Below, in pieces: positions 1 to 11,899 of a DNA stretch of 64,000 nucleotides. Both the position numbers and the translations under genes were made by a program. The notes beneath the pieces are model-generated. The model did not search any database, was not told the DNA's origin, and saw only the letters and a list, made by a program, of their open reading frames with translations. The number at the start of each line of letters is the position of its first letter. Positions within the stretch are counted from its first letter, which is position 1. Source of the DNA: Stromatinia cepivora (taxonomy: Eukaryota > Ascomycota > Leotiomycetes > Helotiales > Sclerotiniaceae); the NCBI GenBank assembly GCA_014898415.1, contig RCTD01000002.1, forward strand, positions 1,116,001 through 1,180,000. The letters run 5' to 3'.

Positions 1-185
1 TTACAGGTCGGCGAGCCAGAAATACAGAATTTAGATGGGGTAACACGAACAAGATATTGAATGCGAACATTAAGTTCTGTTGAGCCCTGGAATGACTAAA
101 ATCTCTCAGGCTTTCGAGGTAAAAAAAAATAGTCCAAACACACATAGGATATCATTCAAACCTAGCATTACAGTTCATGACCACG

Positions 186-2892
186 CTATAAAGCTTTTTC
201 TCTTGGTCCAGAGAGTCTTTCAAATCTATCAACACTCATAATAAATGTTCCTCTACCACCAGTCATACTCCTTAGATGCTTCAAATACCCAACCATCTCC
301 TTCAATGGTACTCTAGCGGTAATTTGACGCTGCTGGCCAGGGCCTGACGAATCACTGCTGGTTCCTGAGGCGAATGGATCTGGAGGAGTGTAAACTCTGG
401 ATATATCAACCGGAGGCAGCTCGCCATCTGAATCTTCTACCTCATTATCATTTTCAAGTGATTGTACATGGCCACCGCGAGCAGATGAGAGATCGTGGAC
501 AATTGCGCCGAGGGATGATTCGTCGCAGCTGATAACTACATTCATGACTGGCTCCATTAGTCCAATAGAATTTGCCTGGAACGCCTCCTTGAGAGCAGCT
601 TGTACAGCGTGTCTTGATGCAGAAGATAATGCAGCAGATGTAGTGTCAGATCCAAAGACATCTTCGATGGTATCGAACTTTAACAGCACATGCGCAGAAT
701 GGAGCGGGAATGCGCGACGTGGGCCACGGGCTAGACCCGCGACAGCTCCATTAATCAATGCAGTATGAACCTCGGCGAGAGTCATGTCGGAGGGCAGGGT
801 CAGGGTTCCATCGCCTCCATCGTTTCTAGCAGGTTTTGGAATGCGGATTGTGATTGTGTTTCCATCGATATGCATAGTATGGTCAGAATCTTCTAGTGGC
901 TGCTCATCCGGAGTAATACTAGCTTCGCATCCTGCTTTTCCTTTCTTCCCAGCAACCTCACGATCAAAAATATACCTATGAGTTGATGTAGGAGATAGAA
1001 CACATTCACGATAGCCGATTTCAATGTTGCCCATGGTTGCCTTAGCCTTAAAATCATTCACGAGTCGATCTCTGGCGATTTCCAGATGCAGCTCGCCCAT
1101 ACCACTCAGCTGCATTTGGCCGGATTCCTCATCAACATTGACATGAAGACTCGGATCTTCTCTCAACAAGAGTTGTAATATTTCAGCAACATTCTTCTCT
1201 TCACTTAGACTGTGCGGTTCTATTGCAGCAAAAAAGACTGGTGGAGGAACATCGATCGGGCGTAATTGAAGAACGTTCAGTGGTGGTGGTGGGCCGTTTT
1301 TTGGATGAGCTCCTGTATAAGATAATAAAGTATCGCCCGTACGAGCATGTTTTAAACCGGCAATAACACCAATCTGACCCGCTGGAATGCTTTGTATTTC
1401 TACCGCATCAGATGCGTACATTTGTAAAAGTCTCTGGGCTCTTTCGGAAACATGAAGATTCGTATTCCACAAGGCAGTGTTTCGCTTGACTCTACCGGAG
1501 TATACCCTGATATAGACCAGTACGCCGCGTCGAGGATCATTGACTACCTTGAAAGCAAGCGCACAAGCTTCGAGCTGGGTGATGAGAGAAGTCCTGGGGT
1601 TAGATCTCTTAGAGAGATGTCTCGGTTGTGCTGCTGCAGCGAGGTCTAGCTTTCCATGTAGAAGCTGGGGCAAACTACCCCTGACGTTGCCTAATCGAAC
1701 CTCTGGATCCGGCCTCTCGGTAGGGTTCGGTAGGAGATTATTGATGGCATCAAGAAGTGGTTGAACTCCAATGTTCCTGAAACTTGCTCCAGCAAAGACG
1801 GGTATGAGTTTACCAGAACCGTCAAGAACGCATTTTCGTAGGCTCCTAAGAATTGCATCTGCTGATATGAGTAGACTATCATCGTTACATTCCAACCAGG
1901 TTTCAAGGAGTCCGTCGTCGAACTCGCACAATGCCTCTACGAGTGCAGCTCGTGCTTTGATGACCTCCTCAGCAAACTTTGGTTCATCTTTCTGCAGCTG
2001 GTGAAGAGTGAAATGTTGGATCGATTTACCATCACCACCTTCTTCCCATTTCAGAGCACAAAGGTTAACTGCATCACCAACTCCCATAAACCTGCCCTTG
2101 CCACCTTCCCACCACGGAATCTGACAAACCGCTGGCCAGCCTCGAAGTCTTGATCCGATTTCTTGGACTGTTCTTGCAAAGGCAGCTCCCTCACGATCAA
2201 GCTTATTGACGAAAGCAATTCTGGGAATACTATAATTGTTTGCCTGTTTCCATACTTTCTCGGTTTGAGCTTCGACCCCCGCCACACCGTCAAGAATACA
2301 CACGGCGCCATCAAGAATTCTCAACGAACGAAGTACCTCGAATGTAAAATCTGCGTGGCCAGGAGTATCAATCAGATTAATGGTATGTGATACATGTGAC
2401 CGGGGTGGGTCGGCCACTTTCGAGGATGTATTATTCTCGGCCACAGGAGGCCAATGCATGGTGACGGCTGCCGATTGAATAGTTATTCCCCTGGCCCTTT
2501 CGGCGGGAAGAAAGTCGGTGACAGTGGAGCCATCATCAACGTCTAACAGACCGTCAGACTCTATCCATGATAATCATGTGACCGTAGCAATCATACCTCC
2601 TATGCGTCGAGTGTAGCCACTGTAATAGAGCATACGCTCTGTGGTAGTAGTTTTGCCCTTTTGAAATTAGGTGCAAGTAATACGAGAGACAAACGAAACT
2701 TACCGCATCGATGTGAGCTATGATACCGATATTTCGAGTTGTTTCTGTTAACGCATCATGACTCTCGGTTTGTTGTGAATTATAGCGAACGAACGCATTC
2801 AATTGACTAGGCTTAGTCCAACAAGGTCGAATAACTTGTGTCAAGTATCGATGCCATACTCGACACCCTCCTTTTGATACCAGCAAAACCAT
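186..2892 (-). CDS. MEF2: Mitochondrial elongation factor G2 (ribosome-releasing factor 2)
   Basis: Three exons on the minus strand: 2892-2704, 2657-2597 and 2542-186, with introns of 46 and 54 bp that have GT/AG ends; the joined frame gives about 868 residues, close to yeast Mef2 (about 820). The first intron splits the P-loop: exon 1 ends in AHIDA and exon 2 opens with [14 protein letters not shown]. Exon 3 supplies the switch region [11 protein letters not shown] and RGITIQSAA, the G3 motif DTPGH and the G4 motif NKLD, followed by EF-G domains II-V. The N-terminus ([16 protein letters not shown]) is basic and free of acids, as in a mitochondrial presequence. In this family EF-G2 works with ribosome recycling factor to split mitochondrial ribosomes after termination rather than in elongation. 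The start lies 371 bp from the divergent VPS17 start, so the two probably share a promoter region. The best alternative is the paralogue MEF1, which the DVDDGS switch and sequence style argue against. Confidence 0.93.
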
Positions 2893-3263
2893 CCCCTCAA
2901 AAATTTGAAGATATAAAAACTCTTTGTACTTTGAGAGGACTAGCGAGGAGAATGGATGGATTAGTAATTCTTGCCTGAGGTTAGAAGATTTTCAAAAGTT
3001 TGAGGAGCACGGGCGGAATAAGCCAGACCACAGAACGGCGGAACCTTGGAACTCTTGTTTATGCCTACCACTGGAGAAGCTCAAATCAACTTCAATCGAT
3101 TGCTTCATTTAGCATCTTCTACTTGTTTCTCACGAATTTATGAAATACCCAGGTAGACTAGTTTAAATGCAAAACTTCTTCTTGAACACATAATTGCTAC
3201 GTTCCTATTCTATTGTCTTTAGCTTATTGTCTTATACACCCAAACGTCGCGCCATCCATTATC

Positions 3264-5194
3264 ATGGATTACTCTGCCTCGATCAACGATGCCGATAATC
3301 CGGCTGGTGCTTCTCCATGGGGATCTTCTCCTACTAGCTCACCGCAACCTCCAAGGACCAGCACATTTCAATCAAGAGATATTGTATCGCCGGCTCCATA
3401 CAACCCGAGTCAAAGCGGCGGTGCAAGCTATCCGCAAGAAGATATAATCGGAGCAGGAGGTTTCAACCAGCCGGACAGCAGCGCTGGTGTATCAGTCTCT
3501 GATGTTGAAAGTCGCAGACCTGATACTGCCGAATCAACCCAAAGTGACGCCGAGGCACAGCAAGGGTCCGTACAACAGTATCAACAGCAAACAGCTCCTC
3601 AACAGCAGTATTCAGCGGGTCAACATAGATCCGAACCTCATAGATATCACCATTCTGCTGCGCGACAAGGACATCATGCCCCAGCACCACATTACAAGTT
3701 GCAAGCAAAGATCACTGGACTGGAGCGCACCGGGAGGAAAGATCCTATCTTGCGATTCGATGTACACGTAAGTCATCAATCAAGAAAACATGCATATGTG
3801 GTATTGGCTAACCAAACTGTTTAGACCAATCTTCCGAAATTTAGAACAACACAGTTTCGCGATGTGCGACGAACGCATTCCGAATTCATCAAATTAGCAG
3901 ATCATTTAATATCCTCGAATCCGGAAGCTATAGTTCCCGCAGTTCCTCCTGCCTTGACATCTGCTGGTGCTGGTACCGATGAGGACGAAGCGCGGGTTAA
4001 AGCTTCTCTCCAGAGATGGCTCAATTATGTTTGTTCTAATGACGTATTAATGCGGGACGACGAGATGGTTCTGTTTGTTGAAAGTGATTTTGGATACAGC
4101 CCAATGCTGAAGAGAAAGCAGCCCGCTACTGGCGTTCGTCGAAGAGTTATCAAACAATTTGCTCCTCCACCGGACGATACGCCAGAATTACAAGACGCAA
4201 GGCCGGTAGTGAAGCTCTTCTACCTTGGTACAATGGATGCAGGCCACAAGGTAGACAAACTGGTCAAAGCAAGACGAGGTACGAGTTGTCACATGATATT
4301 TAGTATCCAGCGTCTAATTTGTGTACAGGTCTTGGTCTAGCAGAGTCCGATTTCGGTGTCAAATTGGGTGCAATGAATATCCAAGAGCCTCATCAAGGCC
4401 TTGCTAATGCATACCGGAAGCTTGGAAAGACAATTCAAAGTACGGGCGATTTCCATGCTGCACAAGGTACTGCTGAAGCTACAACAATTGGTGACCCACT
4501 TCAGTATCACTCTCAAGATGCATTCATCGTCAAGGAAACTCTTACGAATCGGCACATTCTTCTGCGTGAATTATTACAGGCTCAGCAATTAACTCGAAGC
4601 AAACTTAATGCCGCAGACCGCTTAAAGGCCAGCTCATCTGTCCGAAGGGAGAAAGTTGATGAGGCCATATCAGCTCTTGATGAGGCACGCAGCAATGAAG
4701 TTTATCTTCACAATAAAACCCAACGTGTCACAGCAAATTTATTGCTTGAACAACGAAGGTGGTTCGCTCGGACTGCTGCAGATTTAAGACTAAGCATTCG
4801 AGAATATGTGATTCGTGAGATTGAAGCAGAGCGACGGACATTGGCAACCTTAGAAAGTATCAGGCCCGACATACGAGCGATCGATGCCTCTGGTGGACTT
4901 AGCCGGTTGGGTAGAGAATCACACCCAGCAGCAAGGAGAGCCAGTCTTGCAGCCAGTCAAGGACCCAAAGGTGATTCGTGGTCTGGTGTTCCAAGACGCC
5001 CCGATGGACTTAACCGGAGCATTTCAGGCAGTTTCATGTCCACTCCCGAAGGCGCAAATGGCGAAGAAGAGGGTGTGGGTCGTGACAGGTCGCTCAGTGG
5101 CAGCACTGGTGGATTGCCGGGTTTAAAAGAAGAAGATGACGAGGACAGAGTTGATGCGAGGAATGCGGCCTCGAGGTTGGCTAATGTTCTATGA
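3264..5194 (+). CDS. VPS17: Retromer sorting nexin Vps17 (PX-BAR)
   Basis: Three exons: 3264-3767, 3825-4278 and 4329-5194, giving about 607 residues. I chose the ATG at 3264 (MDYSASIND) because the 17 in-frame codons upstream begin at a GTG/TTG-type codon and look like leader. The first 140 residues are Ser/Pro/Gln-rich and disordered. A PX domain spans roughly 142-255: YKLQAKITGLE, then after the first intron TNLPKFRTTQFRDV and the helix RRTHSEFIKLADHL. The rest, about 300-490, is helical and charged as in a BAR domain, and the tail is disordered and acidic. Vps17 pairs with Vps5 as the membrane-bending half of retromer, returning sorting receptors from endosome to Golgi. Snx41/Atg20-type nexins are alternatives, but the overall layout and N-terminus fit fungal Vps17 better. 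Confidence 0.87.
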
Positions 5195-7392
5195 AAAGGC
5201 TTATTGCCGAAAATTTTCTGGGCAAAGACTTTTCCGGTATTATGATCCGAGAAAAGGGCCCTTGTCACACGCATTGTACTACCCAAAATCTGTATCGTTC
5301 ATGCAAAGCAGCACAGTGTGTATGCAATACAATAATCTTTGCGCGACTTTATCCGTTCAGCTACTGGGATCTTTTGACAGTACTTGAGAATATTTAATGA
5401 ATTTGTTTGGTGCCTCCAAAGTGGACAGGTAGGTTTCCTCACCGCTAAAACTAGATGCTTGCTTTTCTCAGTTTAGTATGCATTATTGCATGTATATCAC
5501 TGAGCCGCAGACTCGCTAGACCCTCGAAAAGTTTCCAGGGTCTCCGGATAAATGCATATATAAATTTATTATCTTCGCTAATCAAGAAGATTACATTACC
5601 TTGAAAACGGATCAACTAGCTCATAATCAATCCGAACCAGGCCTTTGGTTCGTAACACCATTTGAAATGTAGGTTCCCTTCCTTGTGCTATCGTAATGTG
5701 TAGCACAAGCTTCATTGAATGATTTGATATAGATTTTGTGTCACATATCTGATATCTGCAGACTCTTCTTCCTTTTACATGCAGCGCAGCTGTAGCCACG
5801 TCACGAAAATATTATTCACGATCAAAGGTTACGATCAACCCTCCCATCATATCATTCTCCAGTAGGATCAAAATACCGATATGCCACCCGGAATAAAAAT
5901 GCGACGCTGTGGAGGAAGAACACATTTCTCCACAGCATCAGGCATACGGGCCGTGTTCTTCCGAAGAGGGACATAACAAATAATCAAGCTACCTAGCTCT
6001 TCCTTACTTTTGTATCCAAGTATTTGAAAAATCTGGCTCGTCTCCGGCTACTTGCTCGTTTCCAAACCGAATTAAGCATCTATTCGCTGCTACTCAATTC
6101 GCTATTGCCACCTCACTCCTGCGTGAAAGTGGGCTTCTTCGAATGAGTATGAGAAAATGCGAAAAAAATACCCAGTATGTGCGCCATGACGAACTTCGTA
6201 TCACATCTTCGCTTTCTTATCGGCAGAAAATAAAAATATCGCCGTTTTGGATTCCCTATCAGTGTCATGCCATTCAAATCCTACCAGCCTTACCAAACTC
6301 CATAAATTACATGAATTAAAGGAACGCGCCATCAATGCAACCAAAATCTCTGTCAACTTTTTTCGTCATAATAGAATCTATCATTAGACGGTCAACGGGT
6401 AAATCGATGATTGACAAGAGCTCCTGCATTAGTAGCACAAATGCCCCGGTTTTAGTTCACCAAGGTGTGAAGAGGATCTGGGGTACGGAGCAGAACGATT
6501 GTCCATATTCGAGTTTTGATGACGATTAATCACGAATATTCTAGGGAAATCAATGCTCCATACAGCTTCCCCACTCTTCTCATGTCGATGACGGGAGTTA
6601 TGGGTTCGGATGAATTACACCTCCTATCGGAACTAGGCCTCGCATAGTTTGTGTCCGGCATTGTATCAGTACATTAGTTGATATGTACTAATTGCCACTT
6701 CAATGATGTGCGCTGCAGCCGATAGAAAAACGAAAAGGATGGGCAGTGTATCAGTTACTTGATATAAGCGTTAGGTGAGGGGCTCGGAAGTTTTTCTACC
6801 CATAGAGGCATCTTCAACGTTCTAGCTATAGCCAAATGTCCGGCAATTTTGTATCTTTCATCTGCCGTTACACACCATACGATCTTAGGATTTTCACTAA
6901 TCGAATATACATGAAATGGAGTATATTCCACTCCAATCGCAAAGTACCCTCACACAGCACCGAAAGGTCCGACTCCGATGAAAGCACAAAATTCACACAA
7001 GTTGTGGTGTGCTTCTGCGCCTGCGTTTGCATGGTACAGATGCATGGGCCATATGCATTTTCGCAATACTCCAATGATTTGTCACTAAGTATACTGCGCG
7101 ATGGATAGCAACATGATAGATTAGGTATTTGCATGATAGATATCTCGTAATCGAAATCAATCCTGATAGTGTAGATAGCTACAAGCTGCCTGACTTGACA
7201 ATGAGAGCGCCAATCCCTTGTCCAGGGGAGGAAGATAAACGGTATAAGTTTGGGGGCTCACTTTGGGGTAGTGGGCAAAGACAAGAATTTGTCAAGCCCC
7301 CACACTTTTCTTTCTTGTCAAAGGACTAAGACATTTTTGTTACCTCATATCTTTGATATCTTAATCTTTGATATCTTACAGAGTGATTCAGA
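5195..7392. other. Intergenic spacer, VPS17 to polyol dehydrogenase
   Basis: About 2.2 kb with no convincing coding frame; the ORFs present are short and overlap on both strands without domain signs. It holds the 3' end of VPS17, the promoter of the dehydrogenase gene, and the interleaved inverted repeats at 5906-5962. Confidence 0.6.
5906..5962. repeat. Two interleaved inverted repeats (a-b-a'-b')
   Basis: Arm a, GCTGTGGAG at 5906-5914, pairs exactly with CTCCACAGC at 5928-5936. Arm b, GGAAGAACAC at 5914-5923, pairs exactly with GTGTTCTTCC at 5953-5962. The order a-b-a'-b' would give an H-type pseudoknot or two mutually exclusive hairpins in RNA; in DNA it could be nested dyad binding sites. 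The arms are read directly; any function is unknown. Confidence 0.7.
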
Positions 7393-8910
7393 ATGGCGCC
7401 GGCTTACAATGAAAATGTGATGGAAGTGGAGGTCACATCCCACGCGAGTAAGAATTCTACTATTCTTAGTAGTGTTCTCCACGGGATACGAGATGTGAGA
7501 TTGGTAAGAGAAATTCATCCCACGTTCTTTCCAGCACATATATTAGGAGGAGTCCCAACTGACTTTCAATCCCAGGAAGCTCGCAATATCGCCGAACCTC
7601 TTGTCGGGGAACTCCAAGTCCAGATCAAATCGACCGGTATTTGCGGCTCAGATGTAAGCTACTACAAGAAATTTGCCAATGGTGATTTATGTGCTTGTGC
7701 ACCTTTATCTCTTGGTCATGAAGCTTCAGGTGTGGTCGTAGGAATTGGGCCACAAGTCAATGGCTTTTCCATTGGTGACAGAGTTGCCCTTGAGGTGGGC
7801 ATATCATGTGGTCAATGTGATATTTGTAAGAAAGGGAGATATAATTTGTGTAAGAAGATGAGGTTTAGGAGCAGTGCGAAGAGCGTGCCCCATTTCCAGG
7901 GGACGCTGCAAGAGAGGATCAATCATCCAGCCGTTTGGTGTCATAAGTATGCTCCTCAGTCTGTGCTTATGGCAAACGGCCTTACTAATGCTTTGCCTAG
8001 ACTTCCTAATCATATCTCGTTCGATGCTGCCGCACTTCTCGAACCACTTTCGGTGGCTATACATTCTTTGAATCGAGCTGCTCCTACACCTGGGTCTACG
8101 GCTGTCGTAATCGGAGTAAGTACCTCTATCGCCTGATACTTCTGCAGCGTGATATCATTGAATTTTTCAATTTCTACTTCACTATCTGCCTCACTTTACC
8201 AACATCTCATCTAGGCTGGAGCAGTAGGTCTACTCGTCGCAGCCATGGCCCGTCAATCCGGCTGCCCCATTGTGACCATAACCGACATATCCGCCAACCG
8301 CGTTCAATATGCCCTAGAGCATGGATTCGCCACCCACGGCTATGTGATCCCACCTTCCAGCACCAATTCCACTGCTCCATCTACGGCCCCCTCGTCTGGA
8401 ACCTCCACACCGTCTGTTTCCTCCGGCACTACACCTCTTTCTTCCTACACCACCATCCCCGATCATCTTAACTTTGCCAAAGGCAGTGCATCTGACATTC
8501 TCGCCATCGCATCCGGAGATGACATTCTTGGAGAAGACGACCATGAGGGCGCAGACATAACCTTCGAATGCACCGGCAAAGAAATTTGCATGCAAACCGC
8601 CATTTACAGCACAAAACCCGGCGGCAAAGTAATAATGGTAGGCATGGGAACTCCCATCCAAACACTTCCTCTTTCCGCAGCGCATCTCCGCGAAGTAGAT
8701 ATTCTAGGTGTGTTCAGATATGCAAATACGTATCCAATTGGCATTAGAATGTTGGGTGCTAGTGGGAAGAAAGGGGGACTGCCTAGCTTGGATCATATGG
8801 TTACGCATCGCTTCAGGGGGTTGGGAAATGCGAAGGACGCATTTGAGTTGGCGGGGAAGACGATGGATGAGCAGGGGAACTTGGTTTTGAAGGTCGTTAT
8901 TGAGGTTTAA
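7393..8910 (+). CDS. Zinc-dependent sorbitol/xylitol dehydrogenase (MDR family)
   Basis: Two exons, 7393-8115 and 8215-8910, with a 99 bp intron; about 472 residues. This is a medium-chain dehydrogenase/reductase that oxidises polyols with NAD. The catalytic zinc set is visible: C84 in GICGSD, H109-E110 in GHEA and E217 in LLEPLS. The structural zinc cysteines are C139, C142, C145 and C153. The Rossmann GxGAVG motif is restored across the splice (VIG then AGAVGLLVAA). The segment MRFRSSAKSVPHFQGTLQER marks the fungal sorbitol/xylitol branch rather than L-arabinitol 4-dehydrogenase. The protein is about 100 residues longer than usual: it has an N-terminal extension of about 45 residues and a Ser/Thr/Pro-rich insertion at about 285-325 inside the cofactor domain. 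The exact substrate cannot be told from sequence. Confidence 0.9.
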
Positions 8911-9902
8911 AGATAGATGTTGGGCAACGGGAGGGATTTGAGAAAGAATGAGAATGTATGTGGGAGTATAATTGGTTTCTTACGTACACGATCTAGTTAT
9001 TCACTTTTCATATATAACCCGAGAATAAGTTTAGGAACGTGGTCGATGGGTCGATTCGGTGTGGTGTTGTAGATGAAGGGGATATGGAATTGGATTGGAG
9101 TTGTGCTCTAATTTGAGATAGACTAAGTGGGTTATGCGGTTATCCCAATTTAATTGATCTGTTCTAGTTTTTCCTCTTACATTTCCTCATGCTATACTAC
9201 CCAGTTTCGTGATGTTACACTCTCCCTTACATTCTACAGTCTCTTTAGCCTTCAGCCCATATCATCTTGATGTCTACCTAGTAATTTTACTTACAATAAA
9301 TCCCAAAGCCACACGACCTTAGACTACAAGCTTCTGATATTTACTTCACATCACATATTAAAAATCCAGAGTAGATTAAAACAGAAACGTCTCTTAATGC
9401 TGACTTGAGGTGCAGGTGGTATATCTGATCGATAACCTGGTATCGCTCTTCCATCCAACTTGCACATTTACTATGTTATTTCCGGTATTCTTAATTACTC
9501 GATATACATCAGTACTATGTTGAGAAGCTTTGTTTAAATCAAGTCAAACGATGCGTTGAATGCTGTGCGAGATTTACCCTCGTAGGACCGCATTGTCCAA
9601 CAGTAGAGCATAGAATTGTACAACAATCCATCGTAGGAATGATTTTCAACGCTGTCTAGCAAGAAAAAACATGCAAGCGGAAATTTAGAATTCATGTCGT
9701 GTCAGATATTCATTGCATATCTATTCTTCGTTCGTGTCTTCATTCTCATGATATCAAAAATGCCTCATGCAAGTACGCCAGTTGCCCTTTTCTTCACGAT
9801 GTAAGTCGCGCACCACCTAGACGCCTGCCTGCCTGCCTCTCCATACGCCCAAACCAAAAATGTGCCGCAAAAATCGCTCAAAAAGAAAACAAAACAACCC
9901 TA
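8911..9902. other. Convergent intergenic spacer
   Basis: About 1 kb between the 3' ends of the polyol dehydrogenase and CSN6 genes. AT-rich, with no frame worth calling; expected to hold both 3' UTRs. Confidence 0.6.
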
Positions 9903-11193
9903 TCACATAAGAAGATCTCCAGCATTCATTACATCTCGCATTGGATGGCTTTGATCGCCCCAACCCATGCCACGGTCTTGCTGCTTCATCATCCTATTCA
10001 TCTTTCCATTCTCTACAATGGCAAACTTCTTTCCTGTCTCTCTGATATCATGCGCTGATTTTGTGAGCTCGCTGAGGAGGGAGATAAGGCTGACATCGTT
10101 CTTTTCAGAGATGAGTTCGTGTTCAAACCCTTGACTGTTGGCAGGTATGAGTACACTGAGGCGACCGAGGAGGGCTTGAATCGAGCGAAGAATTGAGTGG
10201 TTGACGGGTGCGTAATTTTTAGATTCGATGTCGGCTTCTGAAGCAATTCCGTCAGATACGTAGGAGGGGGGAAGATTTTGGAGGTAAGCAGCAACCAGAT
10301 TGATTCGAGATTGTAGCATCTTGATAGCGTTCGCCTTCGCAGTTAAGGAAGCGAGCTGTTCCTCGTCTTCGCGTGATAAACTGCTCTCGTCGCGTTTCGG
10401 GGCTTCCGAGCGAATCGTGTCTTCGGACTTTGCCTTGCCTTTGCCTTTACCTTCTGCGGGCGCAACTTTCTTGCTGGTACCATCTACAGCTGTAGCATTT
10501 CCTCCACCGCGGGCTACAAAGTCAACACTGATCATCTCTGCTTCGCCAGTCTCGACAGTAAATGGAAGTTCCTTGAATCTGAGTTTGAGTTGTGGTTCTT
10601 CGTCCTTCATTTCCTTATCCTCACCAGTTTCCCCACTGCTTTCCTCTCCCTCATAATTGCTTTCGTATATTGTGAGAGGTAACTTTCCACCAGCCGCGCC
10701 ACCAAGCACTTCTTCAGGATGAAACCCAAGTAGAATAGCAGACTCATTGTATCTAGAGAGGATTTGTCGATGAATGGGTAGGTGGATAGGTTGTGGTCCA
10801 GAGCTAGGAATGATGGTATACCAGCCAACAAGATCAAGAGGAGGGACTTTGTGAACATCCTTCACTGTGAAAGGTCAGTATTCAAGTATTGCCCCGACAA
10901 AACAGGACGTACATACTCTGCTGTAATCTTGCTTCAAACCACATTGGTGATAGCTTCACTTCATTTTCTGCTGTCTCTTCAAGCAGGCATTCGAATGCAT
11001 GCTCAATAGTAATTTCACGACCATTCTGTTGACCAAGCAGTGCTCCAACAACAGGTCCGGTTTGTTGTCGCAGAGTATGTCTCGTGATATAATCTGAGAT
11101 TGTGAGAAGAACAAGAGGATGTAGAGCTATCTGGAGCCCAGAGTCAGAAGACTTCTGTATTGAAAGTAGAGGATTATGGTTTTCCACAGCCAT
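9903..11193 (-). CDS. csn6: COP9 signalosome subunit 6 (CSN6, MPN- domain)
   Basis: Two exons on the minus strand, 11193-10917 and 10864-9903, with a 52 bp intron; about 412 residues. The N-terminal MPN domain is clear: [17 protein letters not shown], then [20 protein letters not shown] and, after the splice, [11 protein letters not shown] and LPIHRQIL. The JAMM metal ligands (HxH and distal D) are absent, as expected for the catalytically dead MPN- subunits CSN6, Rpn8 and eIF3f. The second half carries VDFVARG and a helical C-terminus like CSN6. An acidic insertion ([19 protein letters not shown]) separates the MPN core from the VDF block. In the signalosome CSN6 dimerises with the CSN5 deneddylase, controlling cullin ligases and, in fungi, development and light responses. 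It diverges from the gene at 11900. eIF3f is the main alternative and fits less well. Confidence 0.82.
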
Positions 11194-11397
11194 CTTTAAA
11201 GTTTTGCCAAAGAGTTAGCAAATAAAAAAACAATATTGATATATTGTGTGATGAATTGAATAAGTTGAATGTGTTATTCAACCTGTCTGCCCGATTTGTT
11301 TATTTGTTTGATTTGATATGATATGGAGATAGTGGGAGATTCATAATGGGAGCTTTATCATGATTGTTTTGGTTAAACTTAGGTTAATGAGAAGTGT

Positions 11398-11439
11398 GGC
11401 TAGTGTGTCTAGTATTATGGCTAGTGTGTCTAGTATTGT
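11398..11439 (+). repeat. 21 bp tandem duplication
   Basis: Two adjacent copies of a 21 bp unit beginning GGCTAGTGTGTCTAG, differing at one base, lie in the divergent promoter between CSN6 and the proline-rich protein gene. Confidence 0.75.
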
Positions 11440-11899
11440 GGCTGTAGCTTCTATATTCATCTCCAGTACATCAGATCAAGCTCTTAGAAATGAATTGTTC
11501 AACTTCACAACTATGAGACTGTCGTTATTCCTCTCTTTATTCAGATACTATGCATCTATTTACTTATGTTGATGAATGAGTCTTCTCATTTTCTAACGTA
11601 CCAAACGACAATGGCATGTCCTTGGAAACAAACAAAAGGTGCCAAAACAAAATGCATATCCAAGCAGAATGTGATTTTCCATTATCTCTTTCATTGCTTG
11701 AAGACTACTACAGGTAAAAGGTGCTAATTCCTTCATCCTCACTATGGATGCCAATGCCAAACACGGTAAGATGGTATGATAAAGATGATAATCTCTGCAT
11801 CAACCTTTGTGTCTTTACCTAATCTATGTCTCAATTTTATATCCTCAGCAGCTCCTTCTTTCCTACACTTCTTAACTTCTTGCTTCCTGCCCACTCTTC

